A stretch of 64,000 nt of DNA from Balanoglossus misakiensis (GCA_040954595.2 CM082585.2:2542001-2606000); one strand, 5' to 3'; counted from the first letter of the stretch, positions 1 to 14,220 are shown. Made by a program: numbers and translations. Notes: a model not told the origin generated them from the letters alone.

Positions 1-1076
1 AAGTGCAGAGCTTGCATCACCATCTACTCTGATGCATCATAAAGCTTGCTTCGCCATTTACCCTGATGCAAAGAATCAGATTCAATGTCATCGTTGCATT
101 AGCAATGTTAAAGTACAGTGCTTTTGGACACGTATTAACCCAGGGATTTATCATCAACTTGAAATCCCCATATGCATTTAATACCCATGTCAAAGTGAAG
201 TGATTGCATCACTATCTACCCTGATGCATCATCAACCTTGCTTCGCCATTTGCCCTGATGCAAATAATCAGATTCAATGTCATCGTTGCATTAGCAATGT
301 CAAATTAGAGTGCTTTTGGCCACGTATTAACCTATGGATTTACATTTAACATTAAATACCCATGTGAAAGTGCAGAGTTTGCATCACCATCTACTCTGAT
401 GCATCATTGAGCTTGCTTCGCCATTTGCCCTAATGCAAAGAATCCCATTCAATGTCACCATTGCATATGCAATGTCAAAGTACAGTGCTTTCCGCCACGT
501 ATTAACCCAGGGATTTACAGACAACTTTAAATCCCCCTGTAGGCATGTTATACCCATGTCAAAGTGCAGAGCTTGCATCACTATCCACCCTGATGCATAA
601 TCAACCTTGCTTCGCCATTTACCCTGATGCAAAGAATCAGATTCAATGTCATCGTTGCATTAGCAATGTCAAAGTACAGTGCTTTTGGACACGTATTAAC
701 CCAGGGATTTACAGACAACTTTAAATCCCCCTGTAGGCATTTAATACCCATGTCAAAGTGCAGAGCTTGCATCACTATCTACCCTGATGCATCATCAACC
801 TTGCTTCGCCATTTACCCTGATGCAAAGAATCAGATTCAATGTCATCGTTGCATTAGCAATGTTAAAGTACAGTGCTTTTGGACACGTATTAACCCAGGG
901 ATTTACAGTCAACTTTAAATCCCCCTGTAGGCATTTTATACCCATGTCAAAGTGAAGGGCTTGAAACACCATCTTCCCAGATGCATCATCAAGCTTGCTT
1001 CGCCTTTTACCCTGATGCAAAAGATCAGAATTAAAATCACTGTTGCATTAGCAATTACAGTGCTTTTGGCCATGTA
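1..1076. repeat. Satellite array, left block (about 190-bp monomers)
   Basis: Five to six monomers of the same satellite that resumes at 3906. The phrase CCCATGTSAAAGTG recurs at 184, 359, 553, 747 and 941, giving spacings of 175, 194, 194 and 194 bp, the same length classes as in the main array. The last monomer (about 970-1076) is more divergent than the others, as is usual near an array edge. The array is cut at 1076 by a transposon-like insertion in the sequence that normally reads CACGTATTAACC. The window starts inside the array, so its left end is not seen. Confidence 0.95.
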
Positions 1077-3905
1077 CAGTCCCAACAGAATAGAACAACT
1101 ATTTGTACATTTCTGAATACGGCAAGTAGTACGTCAACCCTACGGGAACCCCTACGGGAACTATTGTTAGTTGTAGCAGAGTTTGCTGCAACAATTGTCT
1201 AAGGCCCATTTCCTTTTGTTACATTTCCGTAAAAACTACGGCAACTCCTTTAGGGCAAGCCATTAACAAGGGAAGCTTAACACCTCTACCCTAAATACTG
1301 CTGCAACACCTGTCAATTAGCCCCCACAGAGTGATGCCTTTTCTTCAAGGTGTTGATTATTTTGCTACAACTAGAGTGATTGACAGGTCTAGAACTAGAG
1401 TGCAACATTTTTGCAACAGGTCACTGCAACATTGTATCACAAAGTTTACAAAAGAAGCTCTGTCTGAGAATAAAATGGCAAAGGGCTGACATCAAATACC
1501 AATGAAGTCAGTTTTGGAATGATGTTATGTTCATCGACAAAGTCTGAACTCTCTTGGTAACAGAACAGTCTGTGGACATGAACAGAGGTCAACACATCCC
1601 TACCCCAGTGTTGTAGAATGCACATGTTTTGCTGGGGTTTCTTTTCTTTCAAGGAGCTGGACCAATTAATATTTGAGAGATACAGCATGACCAATGGAAA
1701 ATCAAACACAATGACGCATTTCACAATTGGGTTTAGCTTAAAAGACATTGGCTTTCATTTTTTTTGACCTGCTGCCCCCCCCCCCCCCCTTACATGAAGA
1801 CCCTGATAATAAATAGTAGGCTTGTTTACAAAATAATGTTGGCCTGCAGTACCACGTTCCGCTGCAGTTTGATCTTTAGAACAGACAAGTTTTGAGAGTC
1901 TTGACTATAATTTTGAAGGGTTTCATAAGTAGTAATGGTCTGTATTATTTCAATATTCTATTATTACGGCAATGGATATACACTCATTTTCCGACGGGCA
2001 GTGCTTGAACATGATGGGAAGTGACTGGCAGCAATTAGTTGGCAGGTTTGGGATGAATGACCTACATGTTTACTCATTATATATTCACGCAATTTGTTTA
2101 GTCTAAGCAAGCCCCTGCACTTGGCAGAATTTGGATACAATTTGCCTGTCAATCATTGTCTGGCTACCTCTTGCCCCCAAAGTCCGCGCCTGATAAAATA
2201 CATTCAATGAGCGACCTTTATATCCAGACAGAGAGGGGGTGGCCGCAGTGAATGAATTGATGGTAAGTTTCAAATTCACATGTAAAATTTTAACATTTCC
2301 TGTTCAAATCCAGCCAGTTCAATGTATTGTTTAATCAACATTCCTGAAATAAAAAAGTTGACAACAAAGTGATTACTACGAGCGGGCATGCATGACAGTA
2401 TTGATCGCTGAACTTTCAACAAAATACAGTGGTATAGTGGTTTAGTCCAAATGCTTCTTTGTCAAGCTCTCGGGTGCGTGAATATTCATGAGAAACTTAT
2501 TACTGCGAACGTACATTCACAACATGAAACTAGTCCTATTATTTCAGAGCACTTGCCAAGTGGTCAAATCATGGTGGTAAAAGATGAGTGGCCGGCAAGA
2601 CCGGGCCTAGACGTCCTCCACCTGTGTCAAACGGCTTTTGATGTGAATAATACTTTGCATAAATTACGAGGTCAACATGTGTGGTAGTGCCGGTAGTATC
2701 GATCGATCGACCTGGTAAAAAGATGAGCGGCTAGACATCCTGCTGCCCTGTCTAACAGCTTTTGACGTGAATAATAATTTGAATAAATTACGAGGTCAAC
2801 ATGTGGCCGATTTCATCATGTAAATAAAAAGCACATGGGTCCAAAAGTTTCAGGCACTCTGATATGCATAGTGGTGTCAGAGGTGTTTCCCACACCAAAA
2901 CTTAGAAGACAGTCATTTCAATTACGGCCTCCTGCCAAACTCAACACATGCGCACAAAATGGAACTGCAACTTCATTCACAAATCTGCAGAATTCTAGTG
3001 CAAAAAACAGAAAAACTCAAAATACACATCGCACCATGGTTCACTCTGAATTACATGTATTTGGACTTTCACTGGGCCATGTCTCTGCTTGATAGCATCA
3101 GGTTTGCAACACATTGTTGCCAAATTTACACATATTGACAAGGTAATCAAAACAACAGGTGTTTTATTACTCAGGGTATCACTAATGCCAGGGAGGTCCA
3201 TCTGCGTCTATTTGGTCACCAGCATGGCACACGTCCTGTAATTATAATTGCTGTTTTGAGTGCGTCTTTACCTAATTTGAATATCCTGATCAGGTTGTTG
3301 GCCTTGCCCTAGTTGTCTCAAAATGTACATTGATACAAACAATTGCAACATATTAGTCAATACCCTGCCAACTTACGCCAAGTGTACATGTTGTTATGGA
3401 AGTTTATTTTTAGAACCGCTTGCTTTCTGCATAGGTCACAACACAAAACTTTGAAGCCCGTCAGCTAGCCCTGCATAGCGTATGTAAAGCTACTGAGACA
3501 GGGGAAATATTAGTAAGGTTGACAACTGACTTGCTCGCTATCAAGATTTAGAAGGAATTTATTTGCTTAGTGAGGCCAGGACATAAATTGCCCCCAACCA
3601 AGCAAAATCCACGTGGGTGGAGCTCATTATCACACATAGACATTGCTACAACTATTGTTCACATCAGGGTGATAATCACCTCCCCATTAGCCCTTCTTGC
3701 TGTAACACCTGCCCCAAATTGCCGTAATGGAGCACACATTCTTTTGTTTCAAACTACGGGAACCTTTGTAGTTGCCGTAAACTAAGACAAAAAACATCAA
3801 TTAACCAACAAAAGAGGTGTTGCCGTAACATCTCTGCTACAACACTGCTACAACTAGTGCGGGAACTTTCCCGTACAGTTTAGTTGTTGTACGCTGTTGG
3901 GACTG
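1077..3905. mobile_element. 2.8 kb non-autonomous DNA transposon inserted in the satellite (TA target duplication)
   Basis: The ends are CAGTCCCAACAG (1077-1088) and CTGTTGGGACTG (3894-3905), a perfect 12-bp terminal inverted repeat. Beyond it both ends share a looser inverted similarity including AACAACTA. Subterminal short motifs (ACGGGAAC, ACGGCAAC, GTTGTAGCA) recur in both ends over roughly 250 bp. TA at 1075-1076 and TA at 3906-3907 flank it. Removing the element and one TA restores the satellite phrase TATTAACCCAGGG. No transposase-like ORF is visible, so it is non-autonomous. A TA duplication with CAGT ends fits the Tc1/mariner type, but the family is not identified. It contains a poly-C tract (about 1774-1788) and an internal tandem duplication. 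Confidence 0.85.
2576..2805. repeat. Internal tandem duplication inside the 2.8 kb element
   Basis: Two imperfect copies of about 100 bp (2576-2682 and 2714-2805) begin GGTAAAA.GATGAG and end with TAAATTACGAGGTCAACATG. They are separated by a short GATC-rich stretch (about 2698-2710) in which ATCGATCGATCGA can be read. Neither copy has a sustained reading frame. Confidence 0.7.
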
Positions 3906-4184
3906 TATTAACCCAGGGATTTACAGTCAACTTTAAATACTCATGCATATGCATTGAAAACCTATGTCAAAGTGCAGAGCTTGCATCACCATCTACTCTG
4001 ATGCATCATAAAGCTTGCTTCGCCATTTGCCCTAATGCAAAGAATCACATTCAATGGCATCATTGCATTAGCAATGTCAAAGTACAGTGCTTTTGGACAC
4101 GTATTAACCTACGGAATTTTCAACAACTTGAAATCCCCATATGCATTTAATACCCATGTCAAAGTGAAGTGTTTGCATCACCAT

Positions 4185-6443
4185 CTACTCTGATGCATCA
4201 TTGAGCTTGCTTCGCCATTTGCCCTAATGCAAAGAATCACATTCAATGTCACCATTGCATTAGCAATGTCAAAGTACAGTGCTTTCCGCCACGTATTAAA
4301 CTGGGGATTTACAGACAACTTTAAATCCCCCTGTAGGCATTTTATACCCAAGTTCAAGTGCAGAGCTTGCATCACTATCTACCCTGATGCATCATCAACC
4401 TTGCTTCGCCATTTACCCTGATGCAAAGAATCAGATTCAATGTCATCGTTGCATTAGCAATGTCAAAGTACAGTGCTTTTGGACACGTATTAACCCAGGG
4501 ATTTATCATCAACTTGAAATCCCCATATGCATTTAATACCCATGTCAAAGTGAAGTGTTTGCATCACTATCTACCCTGATGCATCATAAAGCTTGCTACG
4601 CCATTTACCCTGATGCAAAGAATCAGATTCAATATCATCGTTACATTAGCAATGTCAATGTACAGTGCTTTTGGACACGTATTAACCCAGGGATTTATCA
4701 TCAACTTGAAATCCCCATATGCATTTAATACCCATGTCAAAGTGAAGTGATTGCATCACTATCTACCCTGATGCATCATCAACCTTGCTTCGCCATTTGC
4801 CCTGATGCAAAGAATCAGATTCAATGTGATCGTTGCATTAGCAATGTCAAATTAGAGTGCTTTTGGCCACGTATTAACCTATGGATTTACATTTAACATT
4901 AAATACCCATGTGAAAGTGCAGAGTTTGCATCACCATCTACTCTGATGCATCATTGAGCTTGCTTCGCCATTTGCCCTAATGCAAAGAATCCCATTCAAT
5001 GTCACCATTGCATATGCAATGTCAAAGTACAGTGCTTTTGGACACGTATTAACCCAGGGATTTACAGACAACTTTAAATCCCCCTGTAGGCATTTTATAC
5101 CCATGTCAAAGTGAAGTGTTTGCATTACTATCTACCCTGATGCATCATAAAGCTTGCTACGCCATTTACCCTGATGCAAAGAAACAGATTCAATGTCATC
5201 ATTGCATTAGCAATGTCAAAGTACAGTGCTTTTGGACACGTATTAACCCACTGATTTTTCAACAACCTGAAATCCCCATATGCATTTAATACCCATGTCA
5301 AAGTGAAGTGTTTGCATCACTATCTACCCTGATGCATCATAAAGCTTGCTACGCCATTTACCCTGATGCAAAGAATCAGATTCAATGTCATCGTTACATT
5401 AGCAATGTCAAAGTACAGTGCTTTTGGACACGTATTAACCCAGGGATTTATCATCAACTTGAAATCCCCATATGCATTTAATACCCATGTCAAAGTGAAG
5501 TGATTGCATCACTATCTACCCTGATGCATCATCAACCTTGCTTCGCCATTTGCCCTGATGCAAAGAATCAGATTCAATGTCATCGTTGCATTAACAATGT
5601 CAAATTAGAGTGCTTTTGGCCACGTATTAACCTATGGATTTACATTTAACATTAAATACCCATGTGAAAGTGCAGAGTTTGCATCACCATCTACTCTGAT
5701 GCATCATTGAGCTTGCTTCGCCATTTGCCCTAATGCAAACAATCCCATCCAATGTCACCATTGCATTAGCCATGTCAAAGTACAGTGCTTTTGGACACGT
5801 ATTAACCCAGGGATTTACAGACAACTTTAAATCCCCCTGTAGGCATTTTATACCCATGTCAAAGTGAAGTGTTTGCATCACTATTTACCCTGATGCATCA
5901 TAAAGCTTGCTACGCCATTTACCCTGATGCAAAGAATCAGATTCAATGTCATCATTGCATTAGCAATGTCAAAGTACAGTGCTTTTCGACACGTATTAAC
6001 CCACAGATTTTTTAACAACCTGAAATCCCCATATGCATTTAATACCCATGTCAAAGTGAAGTGATTGCATCACTATCTACCCTGATGCATCATCAACCTT
6101 GCTTCGCCATTTGCCCTGATGCAAAGAATCATATTCAATGTCATCGTTACATTAGCAATGTCAAAGTACAGTGCTTTTGGACACGTATTAACCCAGGGAT
6201 TTATCATCAACTTGAAATCCCCATATGCATTTAATACCCATGTCAAAGTGAAGTGATTGCATCACTATCTACCCTGATGCATCATCAACCTTGCTTCGCC
6301 ATTTGCCCTGATGCAAAGAATCAGATTCAATGTCATCGTTGCATTAGCAATGTCAAATTAGAGTGCTTTTGGCCACGTATTAACCTATGGATTTACATTT
6401 AACATTAAATACCCATGTGAAAGTGCAGAGTTTGCATCACCAT
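4185..6443. repeat. Three consecutive 753-bp HOR units (4-mers)
   Basis: The A-monomer start (CTACTCTGATGCATCATTGA) falls at 4185, 4938, 5691 and 6444, a constant 753 bp. This equals 194 + 192 + 192 + 175. Copies differ by scattered substitutions. In the units at 4938 and 5691 the A monomer carries the TTTTGGACACG variant instead of TTTCCGCCACG, so these are recombinant A monomers. Confidence 0.9.
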
Positions 6444-7390
6444 CTACTTTGATGCATCATTGAGCTTGCTTCGCCATTTGCCCTAATGCAAAGAATCCCA
6501 TTCAATGTCACCATTGCATATGCAATGTCAAAGTACAGTGCTTTCCGCCACGTATTAACCCAGGGATTTACAGACAACTTTAAATCCCCCTGTAGGCATT
6601 TTATACCCATGTCAAAGTGCAGAGCTTGCATCACTATCTACCCTGATGCATAATCAACCTTGCTTCGCCATTTACCCTGATGCAAAGAATCAGATTAAAT
6701 GTCATCGTTGCATTAGCAATGTCAAAGTACAGTGCTTTTGGACACGTATTAACCCAGGGATTTACAGACAACTTTAAATCCCCCTGTAGGCATTTTATAC
6801 CCATGTCAAAGTGAAGTGTTTGCATCACTATCTACCCTGATGCATCATAAAGCTTGCTACGCCATTTACCCTGATGCAAAGAATCAGATTCAATGTCATC
6901 ATTGCATTAGCCATGTCAAAGTACAGTGCTTTTCGACACGTATTAACCCACAGATTTTTCAACAACCTGAAATCCCCATATGCATTTAATACCCATGTCA
7001 AAGTGAAGTGTTTGCATCACTATCTACCCTGATGCATCATAAAGCTTGCTACGCCATTTACCCTGATGCAAAGAATCAGATTCAATGTCATCGTTACATT
7101 AGCAATGTCAAAGTACAGTGCTTTTGGACACGTATTAAGCCAGGGATTTATCATCAACTTGAAATCCCCATATGCATTTAATACCCATGTCAAAGTGAAG
7201 TGATTGCATCACTATCTACCCTGATGCATCATCAACCTTGCTTCGCCATTTGCCCAGATGCAAAGAATCAGATTCAATGTCATCGTTGCATTAGCAATGT
7301 CAAATTAGAGTGCTTTTGGCCACGTATTAACCTATGGATTTACATTTAACATTAAATACCCATGTGAAAGTGCAGAGTTTGCATCACCAT
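6444..7390. repeat. 947-bp HOR unit (A-B-C-D-E, 5-mer)
   Basis: Monomer boundaries at 6444, 6638, 6832, 7024, 7216 and 7391 give 194, 194, 192, 192 and 175 bp. This is the clearest complete A-B-C-D-E unit and is used here as the reference for naming monomer types. Compared with the 753-bp unit it has one extra 194-bp monomer. Confidence 0.92.
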
Positions 7391-8529
7391 CTACTCTGAT
7401 GCATCATTGAGCTTGCTTCGCCATTTGCCCTAATGCAAAGAATCCCATTCAATGTCACCATTGCATATGCAATGTCAAAGTACAGTGCTTTCCGCCACGT
7501 ATTAACCCAGGGATTTACAGACAACTTTAAATCCCCCTGTAGGCATTTTATACCCATGTCTAAGTGCAGAGCTTGCATCACTATCTACCCTGATGCATAA
7601 TCAACCTTGCTTCGCCATTTACCCTGATGCAAAGAATCAGATTCAATGTCATCGTTGCATTAGCAATGTCAAAGTACAGTGCTTTTGGACACGTATTAAC
7701 CCAGGGATTTACAGACAACTTTAAATCCCCCTGTAGGCATTTTATACCCATGTCAAAGTGAAGTGTTTGCATCACTATCTACCCTGATGCATCATAAAGC
7801 TTGCTACGCCATTTACCCTGATGCAAAGAATCAGATTCAATGTCATCATTGCATTAGCAATGTCAAAGTACAGTGCTTTTCGACACGTATTAACCCACAG
7901 ATTTTTCAACAACCTGAAATCCCCATATGCATTTAATACCCATGTCAAAGTGAAGTGTTTGCATCACTATCTACCCTGATGCATCATAAAGCTTGCTACG
8001 CCATTTACCCTGATGCAAAGAATCAGATTCAATGTCATCGTTACATTAGCAATGTCAAAGTACAGTGCTTTTGGACACGTATTAACCCACAGATTTTTCA
8101 ACAACCTGAAATCCCCATATGCATTTAATACCCATGTCAAAGTGAAGTGTTTGCATCACTATCTACCCTGATGCATCATAAAGCTTGCTACGCCATTTAC
8201 CCTGATGCAAAGAATCAGATTCAATGTCATCGTTACATTAGCAATGTCAAAGTACAGTGCTTTTGGACACGTATTAACCCAGGGATTTATCATCAACTTG
8301 AAATCCCCATATGCATTTAATACCCATGTCAAAGTGAAGTGATTGCATCACTATCTACCCTGATGCATCATCAACCTTGCTTCGCCATTTGCCCAGATGC
8401 AAAGAATCAGATTCAATGTCATCGTTGCATTAGCAATGTCAAATTAGAGTGCTTTTGGCCACGTATTAACCTATGGATTTACATTTAACATTAAATACCC
8501 ATGTGAAAGTGCAGAGTTTGCATCACCAT
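7391..8529. repeat. 1139-bp HOR unit (6-mer)
   Basis: This is the 947-bp unit plus one extra 192-bp C/D-type monomer. The added monomer combines the 5' half of D with the TTTTTCAACAACCTG 3' half of C (about 7971-8162). Confidence 0.9.
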
Positions 8530-10436
8530 CTACTCTGATGCATCATTGAGCTTGCTTCGCCATTTGCCCTAATGCAAAGAATCCCATTCAATGTCACCAT
8601 TGCATATGCAATGTCAAAGTACAGTGCTTTCCGCCACGTATTAACCCAGGGATTTACAGACAACTTTAAATCCCCCTGTAGGCATTTTATACCCATGTCT
8701 AAGTGCAGAGCTTGCATCACTATCTACCCTGATGCATAATCAACCTTGCTTCGCCATTTACCCTGATGCAAAGAATCAGATTCAATGTCATCGTTGCATT
8801 AGCAATGTCAAAGTACAGTGCTTTTGGACACGTATTAACCCAGGGATTTACAGACAACTTTAAATCCTCCTGTAGGCATTTTATACCCATGTCAAAGTGA
8901 AGTGTTTGCATCACTATCTACCCTGATGCATCATAAAGCTTGCTACGCCATTTACCCTGATGCAAAGAATCAGATTCAATGTCATCATTGCATTAGCAAT
9001 GTCAAAGTACAGTGCTTTTCGACACGTATTAACCCACAGATTTTTCAACAACCTGAAATCCCCATATGCATTTAATACCCATGTCAAAGTGAAGTGTTTG
9101 CATCACTATCTACCCTGATGCGTCATAAAGCTTGCTACGCCATTTACCCTGATGCAAAGAATCAGATTCAATGTCATCGTTGCATTAGCAATGTCAAAGT
9201 ACAGTGCTTTTGGACACGTATTAACCCACAGATTTTTCAACAACCTGAAATCCCCATATGCATTTAATACCCATGTCAAAGTGAAGTGTTTGCATCACTA
9301 TTTACCCTGATGCATCATAAAGCTTGCTACGCCATTTACCCTGATGCAAAGAATCATATTCAATGTCATCGTTGCATTAGCAATGTCAAAGTACAGTGCT
9401 TTTGGACACGTATTAACCCAGGGATATATCATCAATTTGAAATCCCCATATGCATTTAATACCAATGTCAAAGTGAAGTGATTGCATCACTATCTACCCT
9501 GATGCATCATCAACCTTGATTCGCCATTTGCCCTGATGCAAAGAATCATATTCAATGTCATCGTTGCATTAGCAATGTCAAAGTACAGTGCTTTTGGACA
9601 CGTATTAACCCAGGGATATATCATCAATTTGAAATCCCCATATGCATTTAATACCAATGTCAAAGTGAAGTGATTGCATCACTATCTACCCTGATGCATC
9701 ATCAACCTTGATTCGCCATTTGCCCTGATGCAAAGAATCAGATTCAATGTCATCATTGCATTAGCAATGTCAAAGTACAGTGCTTTTCGACACGTATTAA
9801 CCCACAGATTTTTCAACAACCTGAAATCCCCATATGCATTTAATACCCATGTCAAAGTGAAGTGTTTGCATCACTATCTACCCTGATGCATCATAAAGCT
9901 TGCTACGCCATTTACCCTGATGCAAAGAATCAGATTCAATGTCATCATTGCATTAGCAATGTCAAAGTACAGTGCTTTTCGACACATATTAACCCACAGA
10001 TTTTTCAACAACCTGAAATCCCCATATGCATTTAATACCCATGTCAAAGTGAAGTGTTTGCATCACTATCTACCCTGATGCATCATAAAGCTTGCTACGC
10101 CATTTACCCTGATGCAAAGAATCAGATTCAATGTCATCGTTACATTAGCAATGTCAAAGTACAGTGCTTTTGGACACGTATTAACCAAGGGATTTATCAT
10201 CAACTTGAAATCCCCATATGCATTTAATACCCATGTCAAAGTGAAGTGATTGCATCACTATCTACCCTGATGCATCATCAACCTTGCTTCGCCATTTGCC
10301 CAGATGCAAAGAATCAGATTCAATGTCATCGTTGCATTAGCAATGTCAAATTAGAGTGCTTTTGGCCACGTATTAACCTATGGATTTACATTTAACATTA
10401 AATACCCATGTGAAAGTGCAGAGTTTGCATCACCAT
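8530..10436. repeat. 1907-bp HOR unit (10-mer)
   Basis: The spacing between A-monomer starts is 1907 bp, equal to two 194-bp, seven 192-bp and one 175-bp monomers. It includes a local duplication of a variant monomer containing GGGATATATCATCAATTTG (about 9420 and 9610), so internal monomer blocks were amplified within the unit. Confidence 0.88.
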
Positions 10437-12714
10437 CTACTCTGATGCATCATTGAGCTTGCTTCGCCATTTGCCCTAATGCAAAGAATCCCATTCAATG
10501 TCACCATTGCATATGCAATGTCAAAGTACAGTGCTTTCAGCCACGTATTAACCCAGGGATTTACAGACAACTTTAAATCCCCCTGTAGGCATTTTATACC
10601 CATGTCAAAGTGCAGAGCTTGCATCACTATCTACCCTGATGCATCATCAACCTTGCTTCGCCATTTACCCTGATGCAAAGAATCAGATTCAATGTCATCG
10701 CTGCATTAGCAATGTCAAAGTACAGTGTTTTTGGACACGTATTAACCCAGGGATTTACAGACATCTTTAAATCCCCCTGTAGGCATTTTATACCCATGTC
10801 AAAGTGAAGTGTTTGCATCACTATCTACCCTGATGCGTCATAAAGCTTGCTACGCCATTTACCCTGATGCAAAGAATCAGATTCAATGTCATCATTGCAT
10901 TAGCAATGTCAAAGTACAGTGCTTTTCGACACGTATTAACCCACAGATTTTTCAACAACCTGAAATCCCCATATGCATTTAATACCCATGTCAAAGTGAA
11001 GTGTTTGCATCACTATCTACCCTGATGCGTCATAAAGCTTGCTACGCCATTTACCCTGATGCAAAGAATCCGATTCAATGTCATCGTTGCATTAGCAATG
11101 TCAAAGTACAGTGCTTTTGGACACGTATTAACCCACAGATTTTTCAACAACCTGAAATCCCCATATGCATTTAATACCCATGTCAAAGTGAAGTGTTTGC
11201 ATCACTATCTACCCTGATGCATCATAAAGCTTGCTACGCCATTTACCCTGATGCAAAGAATCATATTCAATGTCATCGTTGCATTAGCAATGTCAAAGTA
11301 CAGTGCTTTTGGACACGTATTAACCCAGGGATATATCATCAATTTGAAATCCCCATATGCATTTAATACCAATGTCAAAGTGAAGTGATTGCATCACTAT
11401 CTACCCTGATGCATCATCAACCTTGATTCGCCATTTGCCCTGATGCAAAGAATCAGATTCAATGTCATCGTTCCATTAGCAATGTCAAATTAGAGTGCTT
11501 TTGGCCACGTATTAACCTATGGATTTACATTTAACATTAAATACCCATGTGAAAGTGCAGAATTTGCATCAACATCTACTCTGATGCATCATTGAGCTTG
11601 CTTCGCCATTTGCCCTAATGCAAAGAATCCCATTCAATGTCGCCATTGCATATGCAATGTCAAAGTACAGTGCTTTCCGCCACGTATTAACCCAGGGATT
11701 TACAGACAACTTTAAATCCCCCTGTAGGCATTTTATACCCATGTCAAAGTGCAGAGCTTGCATCACTATCTACCCTGATGCATCATCAACCTTGCTTCGC
11801 CATTTACCCTGATGCAAAGAATCAGATTCAATGTCATCGCTGCATTAGCAATGTCAAAGTACAGTGTTTTTGGACACGTATTAACCCAGGGATTTACAGA
11901 CAACTTTAAATCCCCCTGTAGGCATTTTATACCCATGTCAAAGTGAAGTGTTTGCATCACTATCTACCCTGATGCGTCATAAAGCTTGCTACGCCATTTA
12001 CCCTGATGCAAAGAATCAGATTCAATGTCATCATTGCATTAGCAATGTCAAAGTACAGTGCTTTTCGACACGTATTAACCCACAGATTTTTCAACAACCT
12101 GAAATCCCCATATGCATTTAATACCCATGTCAAAGTGAAGTGTTTGCATCACTATCTACCCTGATGCGTCATAAAGCTTGCTACGCCATTTACCCTGATG
12201 CAAAGAATCCGATTCAATGTCATCGTTGCATTAGCAATGTCAAAGTACAGTGCTTTTCGACACGTATTAACCCACAGATTTTTCAACAACCTGAAATCCC
12301 CATATGCATTTAATACCCATGTCAAAGTGAAGTGTTTGCATCACTATCTACCCTGATGCATCATAAAGCTTGCTACGCCATTTACCCTGATGCAAAGAAT
12401 CAGATTCAATGTCATCGTTACATTAGCAATGTCAAAGTACAGTGCTTTTGGACACGTATTAACCCAGGGATTTATCATCAACTTGAAATCCCCATATGCA
12501 TTTACTACCCATGTCAAAGTGAAGTGATTGCATCACTATCTACCCTGATGCATCATCAACCTTGCTTCGCCATTTGCCCTGATGCAAAGAATCAGATTCA
12601 ATGTCATCGTTGCATTAGCAATGTCAAATTAGAGTGCTTTTGGCCACGTATTAACCTATGGATTTACAGTTAACATTAAATACCCATGTGAAAGTGCAGA
12701 GTTTGCATCACCAT
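10437..12714. repeat. Two consecutive 1139-bp HOR units (6-mers)
   Basis: A-monomer starts at 10437, 11576 and 12715. Both units share diagnostic variants not seen further left, such as GATGCGTCATAAAG and TCATCGCTGCATTAG. They are therefore closer to each other than to the 1139-bp unit at 7391. Confidence 0.88.
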
Positions 12715-14220
12715 CTACTCTGATGCATCATTGAGTTTGCTTCGCCATTTGCCCTAATGCAAAGAATCCCATTCAATGTCACCATTGCATATGCAATGTC
12801 AAAGTACAGTGCTTTCCGCCACGTATTAACCCAGGGATTTACAGACAACTTTAAATCCCCCTGTAGGCATTTTATACCCATGTCAAAGTGAAGTTTTTGC
12901 ATCACTATCTACCCTGATGCGTCATAAAGCTTGCTACGCCATTTACCCTGATGCAAAGAATCAGATTCAATGTCATCGTTGCATTAGCAATGTCAAAGTA
13001 CAGTGCTTTTGGACACGTATTAACCCAGGGATTTATCATCAACTTGAAATCCCCATATGCATTTAATACCAATGTCAAAGTGAAGTGATTGCATCACTAT
13101 CTACCCTGATGCATCATAAACCTTGCTTCGCCATTTGCCCTGATGCAAAGAATCAGATTCAATGTCATCGTTCCATTAGCAATGTCAAATTAGAGTGCTT
13201 TTGGCCACGTATTAACCTATGGATTTACATTTAACATTAAATACCCATGTGAAAGTGCAGAGTTTGCATCACCATCTACTCTGATGCATCATTGAGCTTG
13301 CTTCGCCATTTGCCCTAATTCAAAGAATCCCATTCAATGTCACCATTGCATATGCAATGTCAAAGTACAGTGCTTTTGGACACGTATTAACCCAGGGATT
13401 TATCATCAACTTGAAATCCCCATATGCATTTAATACCCATGTCAAAGTGAAGTGTTTGCATCACTATCTACCCTGATGCAATATAAAGCTTGCTACGCCA
13501 TTTACCCTGATGCAAAGAAACAGATTCAATGTCATCGTTACATTAGCAATGTCAAAGTACAGTGCTTTCCGCCACGTATTAACCCAGGGATTTACAGACA
13601 ACTTTAAATCCCCCTGTAGGCATTTTATACCCATGTCAAAGTGAAGTGTTTGCATCACTATCTACCCTGATGCATCATAAAGCTTGCTACGCCATTTACC
13701 CTGATGCAAAGAATCAGATTCAATGTTATCGTTGCATTAGCAATGTCAAAGTACAGTGCTTTTGGACACGTATTAACCCAGGGATTTATCATCAACTTGA
13801 AATCCCCATATGCATTTAATACCCATGTCAAAGTGAAGTGTTTGCATCACTATCTACCCTGATGCAATATAAAGCTTGCTACGCCATTTACCCTGATGCA
13901 AAGAAACAGATTCAATGTCATCGTTACATTAGCAATGTCAAAGTACAGTGCTTTTGGACACGTATTAACCCAGGGATTTATCATCAACTTGAAATCCCCA
14001 TATGCATTCAATACCCATGTCAAAGTTAAGTGATTGCATCACTATCTACCCTGATGCATCATCAACCTTGCTTCGCCATTTGCCCTGATGCAAAGAATCA
14101 GATTCAATGTCATCGTTCCATTAGCAATGTCAAATTAGAGTGTTTTTGGCCACGTATTAACCTATGGATTTACATTTAACATTAAATACCCATGTGAAAG
14201 TGCAGAGTTTGCATCACCAT
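12715..14220. repeat. Short 561-bp (3-mer) and hybrid 945-bp HOR units
   Basis: Units run 12715-13275 (194 + 192 + 175) and 13276-14220. The second starts with an A monomer that switches to D-type sequence in its 3' half and is 192 bp long, which explains why the unit is 945 and not 947 bp. This is a direct trace of recombination between non-equivalent monomers. Confidence 0.85.
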
